A stretch of DNA of 64,000 nucleotides from Serinus canaria (taxonomy: Eukaryota; Chordata; Aves; Passeriformes; Fringillidae). The stretch covers positions 90,064,990 through 90,128,989 of the forward strand of contig NC_066315.1 in NCBI RefSeq assembly GCF_022539315.1, read 5' to 3'. The notes beneath the pieces are model-generated. The model had not been told where the DNA came from. It made no database searches and was given only the letters and a program-made list of their open reading frames with translations. Shown piece by piece: positions 13,725 through 26,600 of this stretch. The stretch's first letter is position 1. The number at the start of each line of letters is the position of its first letter. The translations under genes were made by a program, and so were the position numbers.

Positions 13725-14245
13725 AGACTGTAACCAGCAGGCTGAGTCTGAGGGAGGTGATCTTCCCCTCTCCCAGACACATCTGGAATGGTGTCCAGAT
13801 CTGGGCTCCTTGGCACAAGAGAGACATGGGCGTGTTGAGGCCCACAGAGAGGGTTAATGGATTGGGGTGTCTGCCATATGGAGAGAGGCTGAGGCAGCTG
13901 AGACTGTTTAGCCTGGAGAGGAGAAGGTTTGGGAGAATCATGCCAGTGTGTATCAACACCTGATGGAGGAAGTGAAGAAGGCAGAGCTGGGCTTGGCTCA
14001 GTGGTGTCCAGCCACAGGACAGGAGGAAATGAGCACAAATGGAAAAGCAGGAAATTCCATGTCATTGTAGGGGTGGCCAAACCTAAAGAAGTTGTGGAAG
14101 GTCCATTCCTGGAGGCAGTCACACATGTGACTGGACAGGGCCTTGAGTGACATGCACAAGTAGACCTTGGTTTGAGCAAGGTGGTCAGACTAGATTAAGG
14201 CCCATGTTGCCTTCCTACCTCAGCTGTTCTGTGATTTTGTGAATG
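13725..14245 (+). mobile_element. CR1 LINE, 5'-truncated, with 3' tail
   Basis: It begins in the block after the reverse transcriptase region ('gagggaggtgatcttcccctc' near 13752), continues through 'gtccagatctgggctcct' and the 'gtttagcctggagagg' block near 13907, and ends with CTGTTCTGTGATTTTGTGA at 14225-14243. Several internal stretches are diverged, so this is an older copy. The 199-codon minus-strand frame across 13580-14179 is the longest in the window, but it is simply antisense CR1 and not a gene. Confidence 0.9.
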
Positions 14246-14594
14246 TAACCCACAGTCTTTATTTTTATTTTTTCCTACTGTAGACTAAAAAGCCTGAAGT
14301 AATAGTAGTGAAATTCCACTGGCAGATTGAAATCTCTGTAGGTTCCCTTATCAACTAAAAAGGATGAGATTATTTTATTTTAATCCTGTTTAATTCAGTA
14401 TGCACTTATTGTTACTGGTTTGCTTTTTGTTTTTTGGTTGGTTTTTTTTTCCCCTGCCAAATCCTCCTTCAGGCTTTTAAAGCAATAACAATGAAACAGA
14501 GTGCTATACTCTCTAAATATTAAATTAAATATGACTTGATGCATAAATATGCATTTCTAGAGCACCAAGTTCTTAAAAGCACAAACAACGTTCG

Positions 14595-14646
14595 TTGACC
14601 CTCCTTTGAGCAAGAAGTTGGACTGTTTATTTTTCTGTGATTCTGA
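14595..14646 (+). mobile_element. CR1 LINE 3' tail, internally deleted
   Basis: The 'ttgaccctcctttgagcaagaagttggact' type sequence is the CR1 3' block that normally reads 'gagcaggaggttggactagatgacc'. Here it jumps directly to the terminal TTTTCTGTGATTCTG, so roughly 30-40 bases between the two are missing. It is a short degenerate relic. Confidence 0.65.
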
Positions 14647-15889
14647 AATTGCTGAACCATGGTGGTTCCTATTAGGTTTAAAAGACTACAGATGGGTTAT
14701 CTCTCACACATTATAATTCTGAAAATGCTGGCATTCTTGGCAATTGCCAGAGTATTGAAACTTGATTTTAACTTCGTGTATTTCTAGGTAGTAGAATAGT
14801 TCTTTGCAAGGTGCTCTGCCTTGCCATAATCATGTCTAGTGGTTAGTAAAGTGTTAAAGCTACTGTTCTAAAGGCAAAGTTCTTGGGCCTCATTGTAATT
14901 TACCAAGCAGCTGCAACAATCAAAAAATATGACAGTTAGTGAAATTTAAAAGACCTTTCAAGAAATCTTGTCAAGCCCAAAGCCAATGAGAACTGGCAGA
15001 AATGTACAGGAATAGTGTACTAGAACAGTGTCTGCTTTTGTCCTGAGCAGAGACTGAATAAATTGTATGGCTTCCTCCCCACTAAAACAAGATGGGAACT
15101 CAAGGGGAGTTATGTCATAAATGGTCAGATGATCACTGCACTGAAAATAGAAGAGGAATATAGGGAAGAGGGTATGTGTACCTACTTTAATGCAAAATTT
15201 TATTTTGCATAGGGCCAAAACATTCTTTATTTGGTTTCACTTGAGTTTCAGCCAAAAATAACTATAATTCTTCATCTATAAACATAAATTGTATAGGTTA
15301 GTTAATCCTGCTGGAAAGATTGTCATGATTGGAGTGTTTAATTGTACATTCATAGCCTTTTAAAGCAAGATTAAGTGGGCAGAACTCAAGAGGAAACACT
15401 CAAATAGAATTTCTTGATGCAATGTCAATGACTTCTTGAAAGAAGATGAGTATTTGAGGGGTTACTGTCAGATTAGAGAAGTATGAAGCATGTAGTATGA
15501 AGTTACTACCTGATGGTTGCAGAAAACTATCAGATCACAGCAGAAAACAAAATGCAGAACTCAGGATATAGCTACTATATATAGGGGAAAATGAAGATAC
15601 ACAATAGAGGACTTCAGTCTGGATTAAATATGGTAGAAATAGCAACTTGCTGAATAACAGCAAGAAAGAAAAAGGACTTGAACACAGAGGCTTATGTTTA
15701 AATTAGCACAGTTTATAATTTGAGTTAACAATATTGCTCCATATCCAGACACCTACAGGTTGTCATGATTGGAAAACCCAAACAGATGGAAAACTAATGG
15801 GCATACTGGATAAAATTTAATGAAAGCAAAGCTAAAAAGGAGAAAGATAACAATTGATGGAAATCAAAAGGTAGGAGCATTTGGAACAT
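14647..15889. other. Unique non-coding stretch, nothing recognised
   Basis: No gene or confident repeat. Open frames are under 90 codons. The sequence is A-rich on the plus strand from about 15400 onward. Confidence 0.5.
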
Positions 15890-15999
15890 AAATAACAAGA
15901 TCTTGAGCAGTCTAATGTGATTAGACCTGCTCTGGGCAAAGGTTTGTTCTGGGCAACCTCTGGAAGTCCCTCCCAAACAAAAATATTCTGATACTCTAG
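15890..15999 (+). mobile_element. Old CR1 LINE 3' tail
   Basis: The block 'agacctgctctgggcaaaggtttg' followed by 'caacctctggaagtccctcccaa' (about 15925-15976) corresponds to the CR1 3' end that usually reads 'gacctgctc..gggcaggggttgg...gacctctggaggtcccttccaac'. It ends in ATTCTGATACTCT, a decayed octamer tail. The 5' limit is uncertain. Divergence suggests an old insertion. Confidence 0.65.
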
Positions 16000-18654
16000 G
16001 AAGACAAATGAGTAGAGCAATAAGACATGTTTAGGTAAATCAGAATCTAAAGAAATCTGACAATAGTATCAGGTAATTGTTTTGCAGAAATAGTATTTTA
16101 AATAACAATGTGTCAACAGAAAAAGTGTTTCTTCAATATTCTTGTACTTTCTGTTTTGTGCAAATGGATGACAACAAAAATGCCATAGGTTTTTCTGCAG
16201 TCACCTGTGAAAATTATGTTTAGTTTTTTTAGAACAGGTTGTTTTAAATAAATCTCTGTTTAAATTTTCTGACAAACTGATCAACAAACCTTTTGAGTGT
16301 TTGTCATGTTGGATGTTATCATCTTGGACCACCAAAGAACTTCAAAGGAACTAGAAGGGAGCTAACACTGCACTCTATGTTACAAGACTGTAAAGAATAA
16401 TTTGAGTTGATACAGGCTAAAGTCAGTCCCACAAAATAGAACACATGGTGTGGACTTTTGACTTATACTGAGCAGACAGAGGTAAAATAAAAATTACACG
16501 TGTGGATTTATGAAAAATTGCCAAACTCCTCTTGCTTGGAATTTACAGGCTTTGTTGAGGAAAAAAACCCCACATGTTTATAAATTGAGTTAGTTTCTAA
16601 ATAGAGGTTTAATAGAGGTTAGTTTCTGATAGAGGTATTTCCCTTGCAGAAGTTTGGGAATTATAAGTAACAAAACCAAGTCACTAGCAGAGAGTGATCT
16701 CGATTAGTGAGAGAACAGCCTGTCTGCATAGATTTTGTATTCTTCTCTTCTGCAACATTTCTCTTCCAGAAAGCAGTGTTCCTTAAAAAAGAAAAGAAAA
16801 CAAACAAGTCAATCTTGGTAGATAGTTGGATTAATAACAAGATTCCTGGATGGATAGGCAGACAAACAGGGGCATTTTTAGGTGGAATTCTGTCTAGCCC
16901 TGGTAGCCATATCCAAAATTTTCACAGAACAGCTATGCATGTAGCTAAAATGCAGTAAAACGGTCTCCTAATAATGAGATATTCCAAGAATTTTGTTAAA
17001 ACCCTCACACATATGATGGTGAAATTTTGTCATCTGAACTACATAAAAACTTTTGACCACTTTTGTATCAGGAATAATTTTAACTGGAAGCTTTGAAATC
17101 AGTGGAAATAAGGCTAGAAATAAGATATAAATTTTTAACAGCAGATATATTTAATATAACAATTTACAGAAGCTTTCATTCAATTCTACTTTGCTAGCAG
17201 GTCAAGAGAAAATATTTTCCAAAACTAAACTTAGGTAAAGAAAATGTAATCTAAGGCTGTACTTCAGCAAGTCACACGTGTGGGGCCACTCCGTATCCTC
17301 CTCCAGTCTCATCTACAAGTTATCTGAACACAGATATTCTTACAGGAACACAGAAGTGTTATCATTTATAGTATGAAGACATGGAAAATTGCATTTTACA
17401 AAGAAATCAGAAAGCCTTCCTTGGATAATGGAGAAAACTACTTACTGGCTTAAATTGAGGAAAAAGTATTAGGGGAATTATTCTTCTGGAAATTGCATGA
17501 AGATTGCATTGTGGTGGCTATTAACATTTTATTGTACACAAGATAAAGTAATTACAAAAGAAAAAAAGAACAATCATGATTAATAAGTTTTTTGCTCAGA
17601 TATTTTAATAATTTGACAGAATTTTTTTTTTTTCAGAAGCCACAGTGAAGAAATGTAATTACTGTCCTCATTTTGGATGTAGTCTAGAGGTAGGCAAATG
17701 TTCCCAGCAAGAAAAAAATATTTGGCTTTTTCAAAAACCCAGTATTTTTCATTTGCAACTTGAAAATATGTTCATGTAAAGATGTTTTCTGGGCAAAGAT
17801 AGGAAATATTATTTGCAATCACAATACTTTGCCGGGAGATGAAGGAAACATATGAATGTACTTTTTACTTTGTTCTTAAATTAAAACTGAAATAATCTTA
17901 TTAAATATTTGAATACCGTTTCTTTAAATCATATAAAAAGATAGGCTCTGTTTCCATCATTAATAATTTTTTAGCTTTTGTATTGTGAAGGAAAGCTTGT
18001 CTCTGTGGCCTAAGGCATCAGACATGTAACAGATTCTTCTGCAGCTGTGAAGATATGGAGGTACCCTTTAAGGAAAATTGCCCTTGTGCTTTTTGTCTGC
18101 ATCTGGTCCCAGCTGGCTAGGAATCTAAGGCAATACCTGCTGGAGCACCTCACCTAAGATCTGGAGTGTGGTTTTGAAGTGCATCCCACTATTGCCCCCG
18201 CTTACCATGCTTGGCTCCTGCCAAACTAGGTGTTGGAGTGACGAAAGGATGATGCCTTCTGCCACCATCTATGCCTGGAACAATTCTGTTCCTGAATAGC
18301 TGTTGGGTTTCTCTGGTTTTTGGTCCTGTATCTTTAGAAGCCCAAAGACCTCTCTTGGAACCAGGATTCTGAATATTCACAGAGCTAAGATGAGACCCTA
18401 TGGGTGGAGTTATCCCACTGGTAGATAGAGCTTATCCCATTGCATATCCAAAGCTTCCCACATTCATACTCTGGGCATTAAAAACGTTTACTGAAACTTC
18501 TGTTTTCTACAGGTTGAAACTGATTTATTTGCAGAGCCCAAAATCTTCAGAGTAGAAGGGGCAACTGCAACATAGAGTTTGACATGCAATTAAAACTCTG
18601 GACAAAATTTTTCAGCTACTTTTCAGCTATCTTTGTGCAGCCTAGTAATTTATG
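16000..18654. other. Unique AT-rich stretch, nothing recognised
   Basis: No gene recognised. A small direct repeat sits at about 16587-16640, where 'ttagtttct' and 'atagaggt' each recur. The rest is AT-rich, with poly-A and poly-T runs. Confidence 0.5.
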
Positions 18655-18975
18655 GCTAAGCTAGACTGAATCTTTATAAAAGACATCCATTTTTGATTTA
18701 AAATGTTCTGCAGAGAATCCAGCATACCCTTAAGTGAGGTGTTCCATTGATTAATTGCACTCAGTCTGAAAATATTTCCAGTCAGACTTTGCTTAGCTTC
18801 AGTCTCCAGTCATTTATCTTTGTGCCTTTGTCTGTCAAGAAGCTGCTTGCCATGGAAAAATCTTTTAATACATAGGTACTTACAAACTGACACTTTGTTG
18901 CCCTTGGGAAAACAGTTCTGTAAAAGTGACACACATTTTCAAAATCCTTTAAAATAAAAGAACCCAAAATTTCAA
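18655..18975 (-). mobile_element. Ancient CR1/L3-like LINE fragment, antisense
   Basis: In this orientation the sequence resembles the 3' region of very old amniote CR1/L3 elements. The series is: 'ttttgatttaaaatgttctgcagagaatcc', then 'gtgaggtgttccattgattaattgc' (near 18735), then 'gcttcagtctccagtcatttatctttgtgcctttgtctgtc' (near 18797), then 'taatacataggtacttac' (near 18868). The order and spacing fit, although individual bases are strongly diverged. This is recognition from memory of the family, not an alignment. The 65-codon minus-strand frame inside is not a gene. Confidence 0.7.
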
Positions 18976-19474
18976 ACATTTCTTCGTTTCAAATTTCAAG
19001 GGAATAAGATTTTTTTTTTTTTCTATTTAGTATAGTTATACTGAACTTTCAGGAGATGGAGAGAATTTTTTTACCAAACCATGGCCGTGAGTTGAAATGT
19101 AAAACTGATATAGCTTTTCTTTTTGTTACTTTGTATGTCATACAGAGAGAAACAACATGCTTATTTTAATTTTTTTTAATCAGTTTTGTCTCAGAAAGAT
19201 GTTCCTATTATAGCTGCTACTAAAAATGTAGGTTTTCCCGTAATGAGAAAATGAGAAAAATGTATTGGAAAGTGCAGAGATGGTAGAGCCAAATTTTCCA
19301 GTTTAAGGTGTATGATGGTAGGACAAAAGGAAATGGATGTAAGTTGCAACATAGTTAGATATAAAGAAATGTATTTTATTTTTCACCATCATCAGAGACT
19401 CAAGCAGGTTTCCAGAGGCTTTTGAATCTTTGTCCAAGATGATGATCAAAATTTAGCTATACACAACCCCAGGC

Positions 19475-19560
19475 TACCTCATCTATAAGACCTCTGAAAC
19501 CTCATCTATAAGACCTCATCTACCTCATCTATAAGACCTCATCTATAAAACCTCTGAAAG
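19475..19560. repeat. Degenerate tandem repeat of CTCATCTATAAGAC units
   Basis: The unit CCTCATCTATAAGA recurs about five times with variable spacing; the larger block ending in CCTCTGAAA occurs at 19491-19499 and again at 19550-19558. The irregular periods suggest successive short duplications. There is no reading frame of interest. Confidence 0.85.
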
Positions 19561-20324
19561 CAGGAGTTGACCTCTTTGATCCTCAGGGGAGCCTTCTGTC
19601 TTGAATTCTGCAGTAACACCACAAGTGGGGCTGTGTGAGTGTTTCAGCCGTTCTGTCTTTGATGGAGGTTGACAAGAGCTTCCTCCTAGACCTAGTGAAG
19701 AACTTGTGTGCAGTGTGTTGAAAACTGGTGTCTTGGGGATTTGGAGAACACCCTAAACATACGGCTGGACCAACTAAGCTTTGTTTCCTCAGGAAAAAAG
19801 GCCCAAAACAGGTTCTTGTTTAGCCACATCAGCTGTGCACATGCAGCATGGGAAACAGTGCTTCATTAAACTGGTGATCTAAATTGGCAGCTTTGTTGAC
19901 AAGCAACAAGTAAACTACCAATGTTCCATATTGCTGACTGCTAAATCTCAATTTTCCAATTTTATCTTTTGACAATCAGTCATATTTGGGTAGACTGTGA
20001 TGCCTAAAAATTAGTAAAAACTTTTTCAGGTAATAAGTATATTGAGGCATGGAATTTGCATTTATTGATAATTACACAGAAAAACTCCAAAAATCATGAA
20101 ACAGAACTCATTTTTATTCACTTGAAGTTTATCTCCCAGTTTTCTAGCCGTTACAAAATATTGCCTGTAGCAGTCAAGTCAGTGTGCAACCAATGCAAAT
20201 TAATAGCTAAGAGAAAAATTAATTTCTCATTCTAGCACAGTGTATTGTGACACAAAATTTAAACAAGTATTATTCTAATTAATTCCTTTTAATCAAGCCG
20301 AGGACATACCTATCTTTGTAATTT

Positions 20325-20367
20325 TTCCAAACTATGTGGCTTCATAAATAAGCCACAAAGTTTGGAA
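20325..20367. repeat. Near-perfect inverted repeat, 18-bp arms
   Basis: Arms at 20325-20342 and 20350-20367 are reverse complements with a single mismatch (17 of 18) around a 7-base loop CATAAAT. An RNA copy would form a short stable hairpin. No flanking TA duplication or other transposon hallmark was seen, so it is listed only as a structural repeat. Confidence 0.85.
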
Positions 20368-23330
20368 GTTTTTAATTCAGGGAAGCCCAGCTGTCATAAT
20401 TCAAATTCAAAGTTGTCTTGAAGATTGTACACTTTGATATGCACCTGATAAAAATAAACTTGTTATGTAATGTGCTGATTCAGTGAAGAGGATGACTACA
20501 TGCTTAACTTTTTATGCTCTGCTCGATTTAGTAGCATTCAGTAAGTACACATAAATTAATTCAAAATTATTGAATAACAAGATTCATTGTCATCATTAGG
20601 AATATAAATGCATTTCAGCGCTACTGATCATTAACAATATGTCTGGTGAATTGGTTCCTTGGTTTGATTGCTTCTTTCAGCAAGATCAAATACTTCAGTA
20701 GTTATGGACTTCCAGTAAATTTATTTTCAAGAATTTTCAACTCCCTCCTGACAGTGAGGGGTCATACAATCACAGTATTTGATCAAATATATTTATTGAA
20801 ATCCCCAACAGAGTTCAACTCTATTAATTCCATGACCTCTTTTCCTTTGTGCTCTCTGTCCATGGGCAATTATGATTCTGTTTCAGTTAGTTCTTGCTAA
20901 ACCTCTGTTTTTTCTTCTTCTGTTTCTCCCAGAATCTTCTCAAGATCACTATGAACAAAACTAAGCCAGTATTTATATCTCTTTTCCTTTTGCATTTTTA
21001 TTACTGTGATTAGCATCCTTTTCTTGCATAATTTTTGCTTATTTCTATGTGAAAACAAAACACTGGTGATTTTTTTACTGAAAGAGACTTTAATATTGCC
21101 TTGTAGTAGTCCAAAATGAAAAAGATAACAAAAAGTCACAATGCCTATAAATTTCTAATGTGTTTTCTATATGCTGAAAGAAATCTTTTTCTATTTTTTG
21201 GGGGAAAGATAATATTTGTTTTGTTATTGTTGTGGGGGTTTGTTTGTTTTTTTCAATTTTTCTGAATCTATTTGGGGCATCATAAAACAGAAGCTGGAGA
21301 GTCTTTTTACATTGGTTGTAGACAATTCTATGTACATGGAGAGGAAGGGAATTTTGTTTTTACATGGAATGATCCTCCAGGTTTTTGACTAGGAATTCCT
21401 TTCATTTGAATGAATGATGTCTGCTCATTAATGAATTGGTCAGAATATGGTAATGCAAATGTGTGATGTGAAGATCTTTCAAGCACTTTGTGAACTGAAG
21501 TTTAAAATATACATAGTTTAAAATGCAGCTAATCTGTATTCTGCTGCACAATGGCATTAAATTCTCTGATAGGAGATGTATTTTCCAGTAGCAGCCAGTG
21601 AATTCCATGGCAATATCAATTTATTTTATTGCTAAGTAATATACTTCTTTTTTCTCACTTATGTCCCTTGCAAGGATACAAAATATGACTCATAGCTGAA
21701 AATGCTCAAAAAGTTTTATATTGGATTAATTTTATCAACTAATGGCTTTATGTGTTCTCCAAGTCGTATGGCCACATCACCTACAATTCCTGTCTGAATC
21801 TGTTTTTCCCCATGTGCCAGAGGAGAGGCTAAGCTTGAAGGTTGTTAGATCAGCTTTTCTTCATCATCTGGACGAGTCTGCATTGCTGCTCTGTTCATTA
21901 AGTAGCCCCAAGTTTGTGGTGCAACAAGCAGTGGAAGGATCTCTGGAACAAATGATTTAAGTTGCGTGGCTGACACTACTGGCCAACATTTCCAGCTGCA
22001 AGCCTAACACAAGTGTTTGCTTTCCAGCTTTTTGAGCCAAGCATTGTAGTCTAGTTGAAGTGCTCAATGAGGAAATCTTCCAAGAGTCAGCTGCAAACAA
22101 GAAAAAAAAAGTTTATGCTTACGTGACATTTTTCATGGATGTATGTTGAAAATTAGAAGGTTTGCTATCTGCAGATGCTCTGGACCTACCTTTTATTAAC
22201 ACCCTTGTAATACCAAGGGACTGGATTCTTATGTGAGGTCCCATCCAGCCTACATGCTGGCCGAATAGTGAAATCAGAAATTAACCAGCCAACACGATAC
22301 AAATGGGAAAAGGCAAGAAAAGGCACCATTCAGAGCCGTCATTTTGGCAAATATATGCAGAGCACACATACCAATTTTTGCTACAAGTTTAGACTCTTCA
22401 TTGCTATTTAGCTTCCTTGTTGCCTGTGGATTTTAGTGTTTGATTACAAGAGGGAGAGGAATTAGGTAACTGCTGAGCTGTAGTCCAACATTATGGAATT
22501 TAATTTTTGATGTAAGAGGAAATTCTGCTGTGTCATTCTGTCCTAGAAAACAATTGTGAAAGGAAATGCTGGTGGTCCTCAAAACAATGCCACTTTTCAT
22601 ACTGAAGGCCATACTAAAATTATATTCTCTAGCAATATATAAAGTATACTCTCATGTTCCTTTTTACATTTTTCAAATATTTTCAAGTTTTTCTATTGCT
22701 TTTGTTGTCAATGCCTTTCCCATTTTCCGTTATGGTAGGTTTCTACAAGTCTCATTTAGCTTGACTATCACCCACATATATGTTTGGAATTCTGGGGTCT
22801 AAAATTTTTTAATGGAAAAGAAATGGGCTTTTACTGATGCAATACAATGGTGTAGAAAGCTTACTTTGGAATAAAAGTGACTTTGAAGTCATTTGGGCAG
22901 TCTTGGTAGATGAACTGAACACATGATTGCCTGGTTTTCCAAAAGGAAGAAAATACAAAATAAATAAGAAGGGTTTACTTTTGACTTCAGGACAAGTAAG
23001 AACTACTGGATTATCTGTAGTACCTTGCAGAATGAATCTGTAGGACCTTGTAGAATAATAGTCTGAGGACTCAAATATTATATGTATTCAAAGACCTTTA
23101 AATTAAAACTTATGAAAATGGTTCTCTGGGAACATTTTGGCATTTTTTGCCATGTGCTTTCTTCAATCTAGTTTCTCAGAGATCGAATAAAGATTTAGAG
23201 AACTTGATTTGTATGCAAGGCGTTGATTTACGATGTTACTGACCTTCTCTGACTTGGCAGACAAAACTTAATGTGATCCCTTGTCAGCTACAAAAATTCA
23301 AATGTATATATATGGGGAGATATTTTCTTC
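20368..23330. other. Mostly unique stretch; possible CR1 tail near 22.2 kb
   Basis: No gene recognised. At about 22210-22262 'gggactggattcttatgtgaggtcccatccagcc' resembles a decayed plus-strand CR1 3' tail, which usually reads 'ggactagatgacc..gaggtcccttccagcc'. The match is too short to annotate with confidence. A T/G-rich run sits at 21220-21255. Confidence 0.4.
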
Positions 23331-23668
23331 CTATGCAAGGGCCAGCTGCAGTTTCCTAGGAGCTGTGTGAGGTTTGCTCCGACTGGAAGTTGTCTGAACA
23401 GTGCGATCCAAGGGAACCACGGGAGGTTGGAGGTTGGCATGGGAATGTTGAACGACCCTCTCTTGTCCATCTGATGGGGAGCTGGGTGTGGGGACCTTTT
23501 GTGCTCCCCCAGGCCTCACACCCTGCATGTCTTCTGTGCTAACCCTGTAGAGACTCTTTGCTACCATGCTGCTGATGCATAGAAGTGAAAGCTCGATGCT
23601 AGGAAGAGATATTTCTGTTTGCTTGTCTCTTCCCCAATGCCTTTTTCCCCCCAGTTGTTATTGGGAAA
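23331..23668 (-). other. Open frame of unknown nature (weak candidate exon or pseudogene)
   Basis: On the minus strand the frame is open from about 23668 down to a TAG at 23331, roughly 112 codons. The first ATG is at 23567 and would give 78 residues rich in Ser, Pro, Gln and Arg, like a disordered cytoplasmic tail. The interval keeps several CpG dinucleotides (23370-23455) in a CpG-poor neighbourhood, and TGCATCAGCAG just before the ATG could serve as a splice acceptor. Against it: no domain is recognised, no clear polyadenylation signal follows, and frames of this length occur by chance. I do not assign a product. Confidence 0.15.
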
Positions 23669-26600
23669 GGCAGTAAAGTTGTGATCCCTGTTGACAATGT
23701 CAGGGGCTTTTTAAACCCAAGTTACAGGGATTCTTCTCTATCACTTTCTGATGTCTAGAGATGAAGAAGAAAACTGTCTAGACCTTTTAGCTCTCTTACA
23801 GACAAGGGCTTCACAAACATTGAATTATGTACTCTGTAAAGGGGAGATTTAAAAGTGCCTCACTTCCTCTGTCAGTTCCAGCATCTGCCATTAAAAAAGC
23901 TGCTTGGTAGCTATTACACAAAGGTTAGGCAGGTATTGCTGCTCTTTTTGCTGTGAAAACAGAACACCAAAAGGGTTTTGTTAGCAAGAAAAAGACTAAA
24001 AAACGAAAAGCAACTTGCTAGGAAAACACCAGGAAATATAATGGATTTACTTTCAAAGAGTTTGAAGTGCTTCTCAGTAAGTTTGTTCATGACATAAACT
24101 ATTACTGCAAGTAAAATTGAAATGGAAAGGTAGTATTAACTTCCTGCTGGCAGCTTGGGTAGTCAAGATACCTGTCACTTTTATTTTAAATTTGCTTTAG
24201 GAGTAGTATATTTAGAATAACCAGTACAATACGACTTACAGAAAATCTGCAGAAAATTATGTAATTTCTTTTCACTAAGTTTTAAAGTATTTTTCGCTTA
24301 AAATAATTTTGATGACATGCTTTCCTTAGTGAAAAATCTGCACATGTAAATAATTAATGCATGCATAAAAACACATAAAAATCGCCTACCAACTTTTATT
24401 GGCCCTGTAAATATATTTTATAGAATGAAATTCTGATCAATAGGTTTTGCTATCTTCTTATTTATTTAAAGCAAGCAAGGTTATTCTTTTTGTGTTTGTT
24501 TTGCTTTCTCATGTTAGTTTCGATTGCTTAGATTTATAATTTTTTCTTGAAAACAAGGCAGCATGGGTTTAAATAAGGTGTTTTCTTTTTTTGCTTTGTT
24601 GATATTTTTGCAGAGCAGGCTAAAGAAGTCGTGGGTTATCAATATGTGTTCTGTTGTTCTCAACAGGGAAATACTTTATATGTTGTGACATTTGAATCTC
24701 CTCTGACAAAGTGACTGGAAAGACTGCCTGTTAATTATTTTACTTTCTTTCCCCCTGTTTTCAGTATTAGTTTATGGAAATCCTATTTAATTTCAATAAT
24801 TTTATCAGAAATATTCCCACCATTTGTAACTAGGGGTTTAGGTGAGGTGATACATGAAATCAAAGAGCCAAGTTATAGTAAAATCCCAGTAAAAGAGGAA
24901 ACCTTTATTGATGTGTATGTTTGAGAGTTTTTGAGTATTTAGTTAATTTTTTTCTGGTTCAAGAAAGCAAAACACAGTACACCTACTGTGGTTTGTAGGT
25001 TAAGACTATTTAAAAAGTCCTCAAAAAATTAGATCTATCTGTAGTTCCACAAAGTTTAACATATTCTTGCATTTTTAATGCTGTTAAAATTATTTGATTT
25101 TAAGTAATTAGTTAAGAATCAATGAAAATAATAACATACATTTTATAAACAGCAAATTCTGACCATCTTTGTCTAATTCAAAAAATTTAGAAAGGTTTTA
25201 ATCATACCTGTTTCCAAAAAAGTGCCACGTAAATACTAAACTAAAACTCTGTAGGCTTAGAATCTCATACACTTTTTGTGTATGAAATTATCAAACATGT
25301 TTTTTCTCTTTTCTTTTTCTAACACTAATAAATTTTTTACCTTGAGAAAGTCTTTTTCACTCAGCCATGCTTTCAGGTAACAGGTTACATATGTCACCTT
25401 GATTCAAACACCTTATTTGTTTTCAGTGCTGTATCTTAATACTTAGAGTATAAAGTTTCCATTTCTGATATCAAAGGTACCAAAAGATAATCCCTTGACA
25501 ATCAACACTTTCTTTACAAACAAGATGAGCCCTGCTTTTTCTGCATTCCTTTTAATAACTTTGAAGAACTTTGAAGTCAAGAAAATTTATAGCTGAATGT
25601 CAAATAAGGACATTTATCCTAGTTCCTCTGCAGGACTTAGTTGAGGTTTACTTGCTGGAACTCCTTTGACTTTGCAGTGATAAAATAATTTCTTTTTCAG
25701 TGTCTGTCATTCACTCCTTTGGTACATTAGGAACAAAATGTGTCTGTAATGCCACAAGTTTCCTCATGGTAACACAATGCATCTGAAAGAGGCCACCTGC
25801 TCATTCATGTGAAATACTTTGCGCAGTTTCTCCACCTTTCTTACTGAACAGTTGTTTTTTTTTAGTAGGCAATGTTGATTAATCTCTGACTGGTGTTATG
25901 AGTCAAAAATAAATTTTATAGCAAACATTATAGAGTGCTCCTATTGTTGTACCAGTAACATGTCCCAGTAAGCAGGATTTTGCCACAGGTAAAATCCTGT
26001 GCAAGCCCACACCTGCCCTTTTGTATTTTTCATTACAAGTAATAAAGTTTTCTACTTCCTCTCCTGCATGTTGTCTCATCAAAGATAAGTGTTTTCTTTC
26101 TCACAGTTATTTCAACTTGCCCCTGAAAGCCAAGAGCGTACTATGCCTTCTCTGCACTTGTAGGTTCCAGACTAGAAAGTCTGGGGTGTTTTGTCAGAAG
26201 AGGATGTGTTACTTGACTTGATGCCCAGAGCACTGTAAACGTTTGTAATTTTTTTGCACTCAATAAAAATTAAAATGGCCTTCTGCATTAGGAGTTGGTA
26301 TTGAGCACACCCTCCAAGGAAGGCCACTTCTACCTTTGTACACAGTCTGGGAACTGTCCAGTTCTGACCAAGAATGGTTTTCCTAGTAAAGCCAATAGAA
26401 AATCCTTAAGAAGCTAAAGTAAACAATAATATCTAAATGCAGTACCAGTATCCAGAATAAATGTTTCAGTGAGACTGAATGTCACCAAGAACTGGATAGC
26501 CAATTTTAGAGCTGCTGTTCATTGTCTTTTTCCTGGCATTCTTAGCATTTTCTTTCCAGTTCATCCTCTGCTTCTCATTTACTTTTCCCTTCTGTGTTTT

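Noticed and set aside
13580..14179. 199-codon minus-strand open frame, the longest in the window
   Set aside because: It lies wholly over plus-strand CR1 segments and is antisense repeat translation; no protein domain is visible.
22205..22262. Possible CR1 3' tail
   Set aside because: The 'ggactggattc...gaggtcccatccagcc' phrase is suggestive, but there is no octamer tail and no upstream CR1 block, so it was not annotated as its own element.
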